A stretch of 64,000 nt of DNA, taken from Tetrahymena thermophila SB210 (taxonomy: Eukaryota; Ciliophora; Oligohymenophorea; Hymenostomatida; Tetrahymenidae). Under the pieces are notes generated by a model. The model was not told where the DNA came from, made no database searches, and saw only the letters and a program-made list of their open reading frames with translations. Every line of letters begins with the position of its first letter. Position 1 is the stretch's first letter. A program made the translations under genes and the position numbers. Below are positions 38,667 to 51,527 of the stretch, in pieces. The stretch lies in contig NW_002476336.1 of the NCBI RefSeq assembly GCF_000189635.1, forward strand, positions 310,001 through 374,000. Reading direction: 5' to 3'.

Positions 38667-39596
38667 ATGTTCAAAAAACTTTTTGGAGGTAGCGAAAAGC
38701 CTTAAAAAGAAGCTCCCAAGCCATAGCCTGCTTAATAACCAGCCAACTAAGCTGCTAACTATTAAATGGAGTTTGAAAGACTTTAGTATTAAATAAAGTT
38801 ATAAGAAGATAATTTTGAAAAGAAGATTGACAAGTATACCGAAAGAATTGATACATTGAGAGGTACCGTAAAAGAATTAGTAAGAAATGGAAAAAAGAAA
38901 TAAGCCACATTCAAATTATAAGAAATATAATAACTTGAGTAATACATTAATAGAGCTGAAAATCAAAAGCAAGTCTTCTTGAAGGTTCGTATGCAACTTG
39001 AACATGGATTAGAAAATATGAATTCTACTGAGTAATTAATATTTATCATTTATTCATAAATGCTTCATTATTCTCGATACTATCTTCTATATTTGGTTAT
39101 TATCATGCTATATATATCTAATAATCTTTTTTTATAATAGAGTTTTGTCTAAAGCTGCTTAAGTCTTAAAAGCTACCACAGATTTTGATAAGCTAGAAGA
39201 AACTTTAGGTGAATTGCAAGATATGGATGCAGACCAAAAGCAAATTGATTAGATGTTTGAGGTAAATAGCTAAAATATTAACTTTGTTGATTTATTAAGT
39301 TACTTCTTTACACTATATCTATAAAAATATCAAATAAATGCAATTAATTTTTTATAAATTAGCAATAAGCATAATTAGGAGTTAACAGCAGTGAAATTGA
39401 AGACGAACTTGCAGCCATTGAAAACGAATTAAAATAAGAAGAAGCCAACAAATTAAATACTCAAATTAATAATATCCCTGTTGCCAATGTTAATGTTTAA
39501 TAATAATAACATGCAGTAGCTTAATAATAACCTGCCTAAAAATAGAAGCAAGATGATGCCTTTAGTAATGCTTTATTAGATTAACTTGCACTTTGA
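38667..39596 (+). CDS. ESCRT-III subunit, Snf7/CHMP family
   Basis: Three exons, 38667-39031, 39141-39261 and 39363-39596; 240 codons (239 aa), the usual CHMP length. It starts MFKKLFGGSEKPQ, the typical amphipathic/basic N-terminus of Snf7/CHMP4-type proteins. A basic alpha1-alpha2 hairpin follows (FERLQYQIKLQEDNFEKKID, then ERIDTLRGTVKELVRNGKKK), and then an acidic C-terminal half (about 150-200; GELQDMDADQKQIDQMFEQQ, EIEDELAAIENELKQEEANK). A Gln-rich linker leads to a terminal helix, FSNALLDQLAL, in the position of a MIM-type Vps4-binding element. Family role: polymerises on membranes for multivesicular-body formation, cytokinesis and membrane repair. The exact paralogue (Snf7/CHMP4 versus a Vps20- or Vps60-like member) is not certain; the N-terminus favours Snf7. 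Confidence 0.9.
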
Positions 39597-40167
39597 TTCA
39601 TTTATATTGAGTGATAATAATAACTATAACCAAAAACAAAATAATTTATTGCCAAATTTTTTTGATGTTTATCATAAAAAAAGTCTATTAGTATTTCATA
39701 TAAATTTTATCAATGAATATTAACATAAAATTTAATTAAGAATTTTAACTGATTTTTTTCTTTTTATATTAAAATTGTTAAAAATGATTTCATAAATATT
39801 AAAATCCCAATTTATTTTAAATATTAAAATTAAAATTTTGTATTTTTTATTTCACTCTCTACAATAAACCATAGAATATCTTTCAATATAAATTTGAAAA
39901 CATAAATCACATAGAAACCTTTGTGTCAAATTCATTTTTAGATTGAATTTATTTTTGAAAAAAAATGTAGTAAAATAATTATTTAAAATTACAAGATTTC
40001 CTTGTGATAATTATGTTTATCAAAACCAATTAATTAAGAGTAATTGATTTTAACTAAAACAAATTAAATCTTACTTAATTTCTCGGTAGATTAGAAATTG
40101 GAAAAAGTTTAAAAATATAAATAAGTAAGTAATAAAATAAATTGCTAAAATAAATAAATAAATAAAA
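39597..40167. other. Gap between convergent genes
   Basis: 571 bp of A+T-rich DNA holding the two 3' ends; no other feature was seen. Confidence 0.65.
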
Positions 40168-43100
40168 TCATTATAAGTTAGAGATTAAGTCTATAATATC
40201 TTTTGAGTTTATTTTACCTTCTAGTAAAATACTCTTAAATTAATCAAGGTCCACTTGTTATTCATTTGGTTTTATTACTTCAGTTAATATTAAATTTTCT
40301 ATCATGTAATCAAATAGACTTTTTTCCCCTTACTTAGCTTTTTCATCTATTGATATTGTTAGAATTCTAAGTATTCTTTTAAATTCATCTTTATCTATTA
40401 ATAATTTTTTCTTATCCAAAACTTTTAACTTCCCTTATTCTCCCTTTAAAATTTGTTCTTAATTATCTTCATTTCTATTCTCTTATAGTTCATCATCATC
40501 ATCGTCTAGCTTGAAGAACTATTTTTCAAAAAAATTAATTTTTTTTTCATATTTTTTTTCCAAATAAATCTCAATTACTTTTAAGATAAATTATACATTT
40601 TACTCAACAGTTGCTGTTTTAGATACTAAAATTTCATAAAAAAATTTAAACACGTCCTTAGGTACAGATTAAAATGTGTCTTATGGATTAAGACCTAATG
40701 ATAGAAGAATTCTATTTCTTAATGCAGGGCGATTGAATTTTAAAACTGAAAAAGTCTCTATTAAGACAGACATCATCAGTTAGCCCAGTTAAGCTATTTA
40801 TTAATTTCAATTTAAATAATTTATTTATTTATTTTGTAAAATACTTACTTTTTTAAATAATATCTTTATCAGTGAGTGGATGAGCATTTTTGAAATCAGC
40901 CAAAGAATGTATTTTTATTTAATCTTCTTCCTCTTCCTCGTCATCTTCTTAAGCCTCCTCCATTTCTTTTTACCTAGTTTCACTTTATTACTACTACTAT
41001 TATTCATATATTTGTTAATCATCTTCAAATTTATTTTATTGATACTCATCTTCTTCAAAATCATTTTATTGATTAGAAGAATTATTTTTTATAAATCTGT
41101 TAATATAGTCTTCTTATGCACTAATTTATTGTTAAATTTAGCTTTCAGTATTTTTATAACTTGAAACTTCATTTTAGAACTCTTCTTCTGTTTCTTCTTA
41201 AATATAAGCATTTGGCTACTCCTCTATACTCGACTACATTTCTTAAGATTTTTTCTTATTTTTACCTTTATCTTAATTATTTTAACTATTCTCATACTCA
41301 AGTTCCTCATCATATTCATTATATTACTCATACTCTTCAGGCTCAACCCCTTCTTCATCTTGCTCCTCTAATTTTTACCTATACTCTTCAGTGTATTTAT
41401 GATTTGATTTAAGCTCGTCGGATTAGTAAACTAACTCTTTGTAAAGCTGCTAAATTGTTTAGTTTAGCTATAGCTTATTCTACATAGAGCTATTTTGTTA
41501 CATCAGAGATGAATTATCTGAGTATAATCTACTTAAATTTGCTTTTGTTGTAGCCATTTATTCTTCTATTTTATTTTTTATACGATATAGCTTATCGCTT
41601 AAATCCTCTATTTTATTACTTCGCATGTTAATTTAGTTTAAATATTTATTCTTCGAATCACTGAATGTGTACTTAGCATTAACCTTAAATTTACCTTTCT
41701 TTTAATGAGATACAGCTTTTTTCTACAAGTATTGTATTTCAGTCAAATATTTTAATTTCATATCTTCTAAGTCTTTTAAATGAAGATTTTCTGCACTAGT
41801 TACTTTCTCATTATTATATAAACCTTACTATTCACTAATATCTCTTTAAGAATTTTGTAATAAAGTTTACTACTTTTCCACTATGCTTTACTCTATTTCT
41901 TGCACTTCACTATAATATTTGCTAATGCATATATCTTCTATTTACTTAGAAGGAGCTGATTAAGGTAGCAAATAGAGAGGCATACGAGTTAGCTTTTCAC
42001 TTTCTTTTTCATAAGGCATTTCCAAAGGACGAGGATATTTGTAATTTTTAAAATTTAAAGAATTTAAAAAATAAAATTTTTTAGGATTTTTAATCTCTTC
42101 TCTTTTCTTCTCAGTAAATTTACTATTAGTTGATCTTAAGGTCCTTTAGCTCACACTATCTCTTCCAGCAGATGGAAAATAATTTAAGTTTGGTGTGCTT
42201 TATTCTCTTGAAAATTTAAAATTATTCTCAGTTGAATTCATTTATCTTAAATTATTTTAATTTTAATTTATTTCATTTGAGATATTTTAAATGATTTGCT
42301 ATTTATATGTTTTAATTTAGTTATTTCCTTATTTGTTTGCTTCATTTTAATTCTTCTCATTAATATTCACTTCATTTTAAATATTATTCTATTGCTTGCT
42401 GAACTCATTTTCTTGATGTTAAAATTAAACCTATTACTTTTATTAAGTCAATTAAGTCAAGTTTCTAAGTTGGTTTAATTAATTAGTATTTCTTAGAGAA
42501 GAGTGAGGATATGTCGAAGTACTAGGTTTACTATTTTTATTTGATTCTTCTGGACTTTCATCTTGATTATTGTATTAACTATAATTGTCATTGCTTTATA
42601 TTTTATTTCTTGCCATATTGTAAAGCACAGAATTCTCACTTATTTTTAAAATATGTTGAACAATTGCATTGCTATTTCTGTGGTAGAAATTCATAGGATT
42701 TTAATTTAGTAAGTCATTTTTCTTATATGATTACATACGCGGTAGCTTATTTTCACTAGTGCGAGCAACCTTTTAAGTTTAAATAAATATAACTTTTAAT
42801 TGAATTTTTTTTCTTCTAAATAATGAAAGATGATTGGGTGAATTAGAATAAAATACCATATTATTAATATGATATTAATTCTAAATTGTATTTAAATCAT
42901 CTATATATCTATTAAAATGTATAACTTAAATGTACTCGTTTTTAAGATTATTAAGATATAGGATTTTACTGTTTCTTAATCCCTAAAACTTATTCTCTTT
43001 ATTAACTAAAGAAATCGCTTAAGGTAGTTGCATGAGCTTTTTTTATTTTCAAATTAGTAGTTGATATTGAAAATTTTGGTGGTTTTTCTGCTATCCAATC

Positions 43101-43253
43101 GCTACCTTGAGTCCCAGTACCAGATTTGGTTGATGATGGTTTTATATTTAAATCGTTTAGCTTTCCATTGCTACTTAACTCTCTGGGTTTAACTAACTAT
43201 GATTCTAATTCTATCTTTTTTGCTAATTATTTACGAATTTTTCTTCTATCCAT
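40168..43253 (-). CDS. Large acidic coiled-coil protein of unknown function
   Basis: Three exons: 42936-43253, 40849-42769 and 40168-40793; 955 codons (954 aa). The N-terminal 106 residues are basic (MDRRKIRKQLAKKIELE). They are followed by an Asn/Gln-rich linker, a long heptad-containing region (ENLHLKDLEDMKLKYLTEIQ, NKIEDLSDKLYRIKNKIEEQ), and then a very acidic segment rich in Glu, Asp and Tyr (QYNEYDEELEYENS; EDDEEEEED). The last 230 residues look globular and helical (RPALRNRILLSLGLNPQD; KDVFKFFYEILVSKTATVEQ) and contain further acidic loops, but no canonical EF-hand loop. An internal ATG at 42241 might suggest a shorter gene, yet the frame continues upstream without a stop through codon-biased sequence to 42769. 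I recognise no family. Confidence 0.68.
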
Positions 43254-44590
43254 TTTTAATCACTATAATATTAGTAAAAATTTATCAGTAATCAATAAAC
43301 AATAATTTAAAGGAAGGTATAATTATCAAAATTATAAATGTTATAAATTTATAAAATATTAGTTACAATTTAGCATATCAAAAAATAAAATAATTTAAGA
43401 GTGTAGTAAAATATAAATTATCAAATAAATATTAAAAATACTAATTAATGATATTTATTCTTTTCTAATATAGTCATTAAAAAACATCATTTTAAATTTT
43501 TATAAATTTTTATTTTAAAAACACATTTAATATAAATAAATTATACATATTGAAATTAAGAGAGATTGCAGTATATTTTTAAAATTTTATAGCAAATGCT
43601 AATTAAAGCATTTATTAGTTAGTATTTTGATTTATATGAATTAATTTTATTTACTAATAGAGATAGAAAAGAGTTTAATTAAAATATTTAAGTGAAATTA
43701 AATTTAATTAACCTATATTTTACATTAATTTAAAATAAAAAATCTAGTTTATTAAATACTAATCGATTAGAAAAGTAATTTAAAATTTAATATAAAATTA
43801 TATTGAATAAAATGGAGTTGAGAAGATGATATAATCAATTCTTAAATAGAATTTTTCACATATTATTGTAAAGTTATAAAAATACCATGTAAATAATTAG
43901 AAAATTATTATATTTTAATTAATTATTATAGAGAAATTAAAGTGTCTCCAAATAGTTAAAAGTAGATAAATAAGTTTGGTTTTTATTTAAAATAGATGAA
44001 TTAATATAATTTATATTCTTTTTTTTTTTTATTAAATGCCAATAAAGTAAACTTAATAATAAATAAAATTTATAATAATATTTTAATTTTAAGACTCTCT
44101 TTTTGTTAAAAAATACTAAAATTTGCTAAAAAAAGTCTCTTTCTTGAAAGGTAAGATTTTTCTAAATTAGATTTAGTAAAACAAAAATAAAAAGATAAGA
44201 GACACTAGGAAATTTCGCCAAAAAGATTTCCTATCTGAATAATTTATTAATAATTTATTTATTTAAATAAAAAAAAGTTTGTGACTTACTCAAATTACTT
44301 AGTGAGAAATAGTTAAATTTAGAAAAACTAAAAATTGGTTAATAATAGGTAGAATCTTATCAAAAAGAATGGATATTTTTGCACAAGAAGATATGAATAG
44401 ATTAACACTTTTCAAATACTTTAGCACTTACAATAAAGTAAAAAAATAATTACTTTTTCCTGTTCTTTTCCATTTAAATTCAAATCATTTACTGATTAAA
44501 TTAGCTATTGATTAAGATATGGAAATTATTTGAATTTTGTCATTTTTATTACTTGTTTACTCAAATAACTCATAAAATTTTTATTCTGAT
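43254..44590. other. AT-rich intergenic spacer between divergent genes
   Basis: 1.34 kb without a supported gene. One short inverted repeat, 44207-44213 with 44226-44232 (AGGAAAT/ATTTCCT), lies about 360 bp upstream of the ValRS start. Its significance is unclear. Confidence 0.6.
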
Positions 44591-47500
44591 ATGCGGCAAC
44601 ATGAAATTATTATAAATTTTGTTTTAGAATATTCTGAAATTTAAATATTTAAAATAATAAAGGCCTACTAAGCATATTAAGCTTAGCCTGCAGCTAATAA
44701 GAAAGTAGCTAGTTATCTTGTTTAGGATAAATCAAAACCTTAAGTTGAAGAAACTGACGTCGAACTAGATGAAGCTATTAAATAAAAAAGAAACTACGAG
44801 GCTATGCTTAAAGCTTATGAGCCTAAGTCCGTAGAATAACATTGGATGAGATTTTGGGAGTCTAAAAAATACTTCCATGCTAATCCTTAAAATGTATTGA
44901 ATGGATCAAAAAAACCTTACGTTATGGTTATCCCTCCTCCTAATGTTACTGGTTATTTACATATTGGTCATGGTTTGACTACTGCTGTTGAAGATTCTAT
45001 CATCAGAAGGTATATTATTTATTTTTCTCAAATGTTTTTTGGTTATTAAGTTATATTTATTATTTAATAATCAGAAAGAGAATGTTAGGTTTTGAAACTT
45101 TATACTTACCTGGTGTTGATCATGCAGGTATTGCCACACATTCAGTAGTTGAAAAGAAACTCTTAAAAGAAGAAAATAAGACTAGATTCTAAATTGGTCG
45201 TGAAGCTTTCGTTTCAAAGGTTTGGGAATGGAAGGAAAAGTAATTTATTTTGAAATACAAAATTCTATTTAAATTTATCAAAGAATGAGATAGGATAAAT
45301 CAAATAAGAGAATTAATTTAATAAAAACATTCTTTATTTATTTTTATATTAAAGCTGTTTTAAATTTTTTAATGATTTTTTTTAAACTTATTTTTATGGA
45401 AATTAAGGCATGGTAACTAAATTACAAAGTAATTAAGAAGAGTAGGTGGTAGTTTAGATTGGGATAGATTCCACTTCACCATGGATGATCAACTTAGTTT
45501 AGCAGTTAAGGAAGCTTTTTGCATCTTATTTGAAAAGGGTTTAATCTACAGAAGTAACAGATTAGTTAACTGGAGTTGTGCTCTTAAAACAGCTATCAGT
45601 GATGTTGAAGTCAATCATGAAAGAATTGAAGAACCCATTACCAGAACCATTACTGGCCATGATGGAAAATACGAATTTGGTGTTCTCATTCACTTCTCAT
45701 ATAAGTTAAAAGAAGATCCTTCTAAGGAAATCATCGTTGCTACCACCCGTATTGAAACAATGTTGGGTGATGTTGCTGTTGGTATTAATTTATATTAGAT
45801 AAATGCAATCTTTTTATGATAATCATATTTCTAAAAGTTATATTTTATTAACGGCTTTATTTAAAAATAACATTTAGCTGTCCATCCCAAGGATCCTAGA
45901 TACAAAGATATCATTGGAAAGGAGCTCATCCATCCTTTCATCCCTGACAGAAAGATGATTGTCATTGCTGATGAAGAATTGGTTGATATGAATTTCGGTA
46001 CAGGTGCTGTCAAGATTACTCCTGCTCATGATCCTAACGATTACAGATGTGGTTTACGTCACAATTTACCTTAAGTAATTACTCTATCAAATAGATTAAA
46101 ATATAAAAGCTTTTTATTAAAAGATTAACATTTTAGACGATAATGGTTTGATTAACGAAAATGGTGGACCCTACAAAGGATTAAAGAGATTCGACTGCAG
46201 AAATAAAATTATTGAAGATTTGAAGACTATCGGATCTTTCAAGGATAAGACCAAGAATCCTATGTCTATCGGTTTTTGCTCTCGTTCCGGAGATGTTATC
46301 GAACCTATGCTTAGACCTCAATGGTACATAAGCTGCACTGAAATTTCAAAGGAAATGTGCCGTATTGTTGAATAAGGAGAATTAAAAATACATCCTCAAG
46401 GTGAATTCGAAAGTAATTGGTTCTAATTTATGAGAAATCCTCAAGATTGGTGTATTTCTCGTTAACTCTGGTGGGGTCACAGAATTCCTGCTTATTAATA
46501 CAGAGTAATATAATATTTAATTTAAAATACAATAATAACAATAAATAAAATTTTAGGTGAAAGGAACTTCTACATCTAGCGATGGTACTGTTACTACTAA
46601 CTGGGTAGTAGGAAGAACTGAGGATGAAGCTTTAGAACGTGCTGCTAAAAATTTAGGAGTTAGTAAAGATTAAATTGAGTTAATTTAAGATGAAGATGTA
46701 CTTGATACTTGGTTCTCAAGTGCTCTTTTCCCTTTCTCTACTATGGGATGGCCTAATTAAACTGATGATTTGTAAGCATTTTATCCTAACTCTATCCTTG
46801 AAACAGGTTGGGACATTCTTTTCTTCTGGGTAGCTCGTATGGTTATGATGGGTCTCCTATTACTTAATAAGCTTCCTTTCAAGGATGTCTTCCTTCATCC
46901 TATGATTAGAGACTCTCAAGGTGAAAAGATGTCTAAATCAAAGGGTAATGTCATTGACCCTCTAGAAATTATTGATGGTTGCAATCTTCAAACTTTGATT
47001 CAAAAGATTTAGGAAGGCAATTTGGACAAGAAAGAAATGAACAGAGCTGTCTAACTAAAGTCAAAGGAATACCCTGAAGGTTTCCCTGAATGTGGAAGTG
47101 ATGCATTACGTTATGGTTTATTGGCATACATGCAACAACCTAGATCCATCAATCTTGATATCAAATAAATTATTGGATATAGAGAATTCTGCAACAAGGT
47201 AAAATAAATAAATAATTAAATTAATACGATTGATAGAATGATTGCTTTAATCCGTTTTTTATATTTTCGTAGATTTGGTAGAGTGCCAAGTTTGGTCTTA
47301 TGTATATTCCCAGAGACTTCAAGTATAATAGATCATTCGAATATGATTAACTCCTCTTCATCAATAAGTGGATTCTTTCAAGATTTAACAAAGCTGTTAA
47401 AGACGTTAACCAATATTTTGATAATTATGACTTTGGTAATGTTACTATTGCCTTCTAGAATTTCTGGAGAGACAATCTTTGTGATATCTATCTTGAAGCC

Positions 47501-48326
47501 ATTAAGCCTATTATTTATGGAACAGATGAAGCTTAAAAGAACCAAACTATCAATACTTTATTCTTCGTTCTTGAATCTGGTTTAAGATTACTCCATCCCA
47601 TGATGCCTTTCTTGAGTGAAGAACTTTATCAAAAGTTCCCTGCTTTCCAAGAAAAAGGTGAATCTATTTGCATCAACGCCTATCCAGTTGAAAATCCTAC
47701 CTTCGACAATCAATCTCTTGAAGCTGACTTCAACATTATTAATTCTATTGCTAAAACAATTCGTTCTCTTATTGCTAACGTTAATCTTCCTAAAAATGTT
47801 AGTCCTTAATGTTATGCTGTTTTACTTGGAGATAACACTGCTCACCTTTCTAATTTAATTACTTCATAAGCTAAGCTTATCAGCACTCTTGCAAAAACCT
47901 CATCTGTAAAAATATTTTTTTAAAAAAAGATTTTCTTAAAATGTATTTAAACTTATTAATATAGATTGAAATTAAGTAAAACGAAGCTAGCGTTCCTGCT
48001 GGTTGCATTCCAAATGCAGTTGGAGGTCATCTTATTGCATACGTTAATGTGAAAGAATATATCGATGTTATCACTGAAGTAAATTTTGGATTAAATTAAT
48101 GTTTTAACTGTAAATTTAAAAAAATATAAAATAGATAACAAGATAAGATAAGAAGTTAGCTGAAGCTTAAAAGTCTCTTGATGATGCTATTAAGAAAACC
48201 AAAATTCCTAACTATGAAACAAAAGTTCCTGAAAATATTAAGCAGGCAAACAAAGAAAAAATCGATACCATTACTTAGAACGTTAAACTTTTACAAGATA
48301 TTATTAAAATTTTAAAGAGCTTTTGA
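44591..48326 (+). CDS. Valyl-tRNA synthetase (cytosolic type)
   Basis: Nine exons: 44591-45009, 45075-45239, 45408-45781, 45878-46074, 46124-46504, 46557-47198, 47273-47905, 47965-48078 and 48135-48326. They sum to 1039 codons (1038 aa). The enzyme charges tRNA-Val with valine. Class I signatures are clear: the HIGH box at 124-127 in [16 protein letters not shown], the CP1 editing domain with [11 protein letters not shown] and [16 protein letters not shown], and the KMSKS loop at 636-640 ([14 protein letters not shown]). The [15 protein letters not shown] block, anticodon-binding helices and a C-terminal coiled coil ([20 protein letters not shown]) with the Val-arm motif are also present. The last catalytic exons use TAA/TAG at Gln positions, confirming the ciliate code. 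The exact start is the weakest part: 44591 is the in-frame ATG nearest the conserved region, but an upstream exon is possible. Confidence 0.95.
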
Positions 48327-49579
48327 GCTATTAAGCGAAGAATTTAAATTTTATTTTACTTATTTTTAAAGATTAGTTAATAAAAATGTGAAATTTATAT
48401 TATGTTAGTTGTTTTTTTTTTTAAATTTATTAAATATTAAATTCCTTAAATTAATAATTTAATTTTAAAATAAATTATTTATTTATTTTGTTTTAATCAA
48501 ATTAATCAAATTAATCATTTTATATTTTTATTTTAAAATTTATTGTTAAAAAGATTGAAGAAATTTAAAAAAACAGGTTATAATTTTAAATTTACTAAAA
48601 TTTTCTTTAAAATATTATTTAATTATTTTTAAAACAAAATTATTTGTTCACACTCTTTTATATTTCTAAGTAAATATTTTGATAAAAAATAAACAATAAA
48701 TTGATTTATAATAAATTGTCCTTGAAGATTGTAAAAGATTAAAAAATTTGATTATAAATTCTCTTAAAGCCATCAATATTTTTTGAATGACAAAAAATTA
48801 ATTGAGAATAATTTACAAATAATTTTTTTCTGATGAGGTTGGGATAAATTTTTTTTTTTCTATATTAAACAGGTTTCGTTGAATTTGGTTGAGTATTTAA
48901 TTATTTAAATGTATATTCTTAAAATAAGAGAGGAGTTTTTTGGCCTTTAAAATTCAAACATTTCAAATAGATTGGTTGGTTTAATTGAGAATTAAGAAGG
49001 CTAATCAAATAATTCAAGAAATTTCTAATTTTTTAACCTTGAAGGAAAAAAGGCCTTTAAATAAAAGTAATAAGAGTGTGATATAAAAGAAAATGATTAG
49101 TAAATAAATAAATATATATATATAAATATAAATAAATTTGCATAAAATTTTAGTAAACTAAATAGGTTTTTGTTATATTTTTCTAACTAAAATGCTTGAT
49201 AGAGTTTTTTTAATATCAAATTATATTATAGATAGATAGTCATTCCAAAAGAATATGTATTTAAAAAGATAAGTGATTTCACTCAAATATACCAACTATG
49301 GATGACAATAATTTTTACTTTTATACTGATTTTAAGTAATTCATCTTTCTTATTTGTTTCGTTATAAATCCATTTTTAAAGTAATCATAAAAAGTAGTAG
49401 AGAAAGAGTATGTGAATAGATTCTTCAAATCACCATTATGATATTTATATAGCATTAAGTATAATTAAATTCTCCTTCTTCATAATAATCTAATTTGTTA
49501 GTAGGTATTTTTCTAAATTAATTATCTCCTTCCTAATTAATAATAATTCAAGATAGTTGTATTTAATTATTTCATGAGC
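48327..49579. other. Gap between convergent genes
   Basis: 1.25 kb of A+T-rich sequence with long A and T runs; no gene or RNA was recognised. Confidence 0.6.
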
Positions 49580-49810
49580 TCAAAAAGCAAACTAGGCACT
49601 TGAACTGTTTGAATTAGCTGAACTTCCAGTTCCAAAGGCAGTGCTGTCATTCCAACTTAAGACTAAGCTTTCAGAACTTTTTAAAAAAAATGTTTTTTAG
49701 TTAAGGATAAAATATTAAAATAAGAATTACAATTGTGAATTGTTAAATTCTTAGTCGTATTCATAGTCACTGATAACTGATTCAACATCGTTCAAGCTAA
49801 AGTCATCCAT
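49580..49810 (-). CDS. Very small acidic, serine-rich hypothetical protein
   Basis: ATG at 49810, TGA at 49580-49582. The reading frame is open throughout, giving 76 aa. A 54-nt GT-AG intron (gtaattctta...aaaag) can be removed without a frame change to give 58 aa. The spliced form joins an acidic start (MDDFSLNDVESVISDYEYDQ) to a Ser/Asn-rich end (SLVLSWNDSTAFGTGSSANS) and removes a hydrophobic, A+T-driven insert, so splicing is the more likely reading. No family was recognised. Coding character rests on non-random codon use and balanced composition in the two flanking parts against a background of pure A+T spacer. Confidence 0.5.
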
Positions 49811-51527
49811 TTACATAGGATTTTAAACAATTTAAACAGCATGCTATTTTTAAATTAAAATTAATTAAGTTAGAGTGAAAAAGTTGTTATCTTGTATAAA
49901 AGCTTAAATTTTATTAATCTATTTTAAATTTATAATTTTATCTTCAAAAGTGAAGTTAGAAGTTTTTTTCTTTATATTTATTTTTTTTAGTTATATTATT
50001 TTATGCGAAATAGATTTTTAAAGTATTCAGCTATATTAAAAAAAAAAAAAATAGTTTTTACCACAAATTAGTTTGTCTTAATTTTTTCGAAGTCTCCTTA
50101 TTTACCAGTTTGAGGAGTATATAAAGACTCATTTGCTATAAAATAAAATAAAAATGAGTAATTAATTTTAAAAATTCTGCGATTAGTGAATTTTTTATAA
50201 AATTTTCATGAATGAAAATTGAAATAAATTCAATTAATGAAATATTTACTCAATCCTTAGAGTCCTTAGTTATTTTCTTGAACAGGTAAGCGATAAAACT
50301 TCTAATATAACATTTTATCGCGGTATTATTAATTTAATTTGTAATAATTAGGATATCCAAATAGAGAAAACAAATAACCCTAGAGGGAATCATTTTATAG
50401 CTTATGCTAGAGAAGTATAGGAGTCCACCTTAAGGCTTGACGTGAAACATTTTACTTTTTAAAAAGCAGTTTGGTAATAAAAAACAGCTTTACCATTTAA
50501 TATCAAGTTTGTAATTAAATTATTTTTATAAAGTCCCTCAACTGAGAGTTTGATTATTTTATGATAGCTTAGAATTTGTTTTTATTATTTTTTTTTTGCT
50601 TGCTAATTAATTATCTTTTAATTACTTTGATGTAGTACTGATTTGATAATTAAGAGGCTGAATAACTATAGGATATTTTTGATGAAGACCTATACTTAAT
50701 TAAATTCAATAGTCGATTGCTGTCTATTGTCTATTCATAAGCACTTATATGAACTATCTTGATTAATTTCATAATTTTTTCTACCGAATTTAGAGAAAAG
50801 GCATCTATCTACAATAATATTGCATATTATTTAAAGAGATGCTATAATATCTGATGAACATAAGCTATAATGCTAAAATCTAATTACGAGCTTTAAATTT
50901 GCCAAAATATTTAACTTTAATCTTAATCTTAAAGAATTAGATAGTTATTAAAATTTGTAAGTAAAAATTTAATCTATCTAGCTTTAAAATTAGTTTTATA
51001 AGCATTAGAACTTAACATTTCTCTTTAAGTAAATTAAATATTTCATTACTTTTATTTGATATAGACAGATTGATAAATAGATTAATTATTCATTTTGCAA
51101 AATTGAAGTCTTTGTATTAATAAATTCAATTAACAAATATATCTTTTTTCTTTTATCCAATTGTGCAAATACTATCAATATTTGTCTTACAAATCCTTAC
51201 ATAACAAAAATTTGACATGATCACATCACTAAACTTACATTTCTTAATTTTCAGAAATTAATTTAAATGTAAGTACTAAAAAAAAAATAGAAAACTATTT
51301 TATTTCTTTTATTTATATATAATCAATCACAAATAAAAGTACACAACGAATCAAATTAGTTGTAAATATACACGCATTCACATTTAATATTATAATCTAA
51401 TTTAAATTTCTATTAATTTAAATAATTTATTAATATTTGCATTAAAAATAAATAAATAAATATGAAGATAACAAAATTTAAATTTCATTATGACTAAATC
51501 ACTTTAAAAGTAAATTATTTTTTTAAA
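49811..51527. other. Intergenic region with a possible structured RNA
   Basis: 1.7 kb without a protein gene. Most is A+T filler, but about 50230-50480 is less AT-biased and contains inverted repeats (see the hairpin entry). Confidence 0.55.
50290..50321. other. Perfect 9-bp hairpin in a less AT-rich island
   Basis: GCGATAAAA at 50290-50298 is perfectly complementary to TTTTATCGC at 50313-50321, with a 14-nt loop. A second, weaker AT-only inverted repeat follows at about 50325-50348, and CCCTAGAGGG lies near 50380. No coding frame crosses the island. It could be part of a small non-coding RNA, but no known RNA family was recognised. Confidence 0.35.

Noticed and set aside
40880-41412. Plus-strand hydrophobic ORFs that look like small membrane proteins
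   Set aside because: They are antisense shadows of the acidic, Glu/Asp-rich minus-strand gene; GAA/GAT codons read backwards as Phe/Ile/Leu.
40168-42241. Shorter gene starting at ATG 42241
   Set aside because: The same frame continues upstream without a stop to 42769 and splices to a further exon with a clear ATG at 43253.
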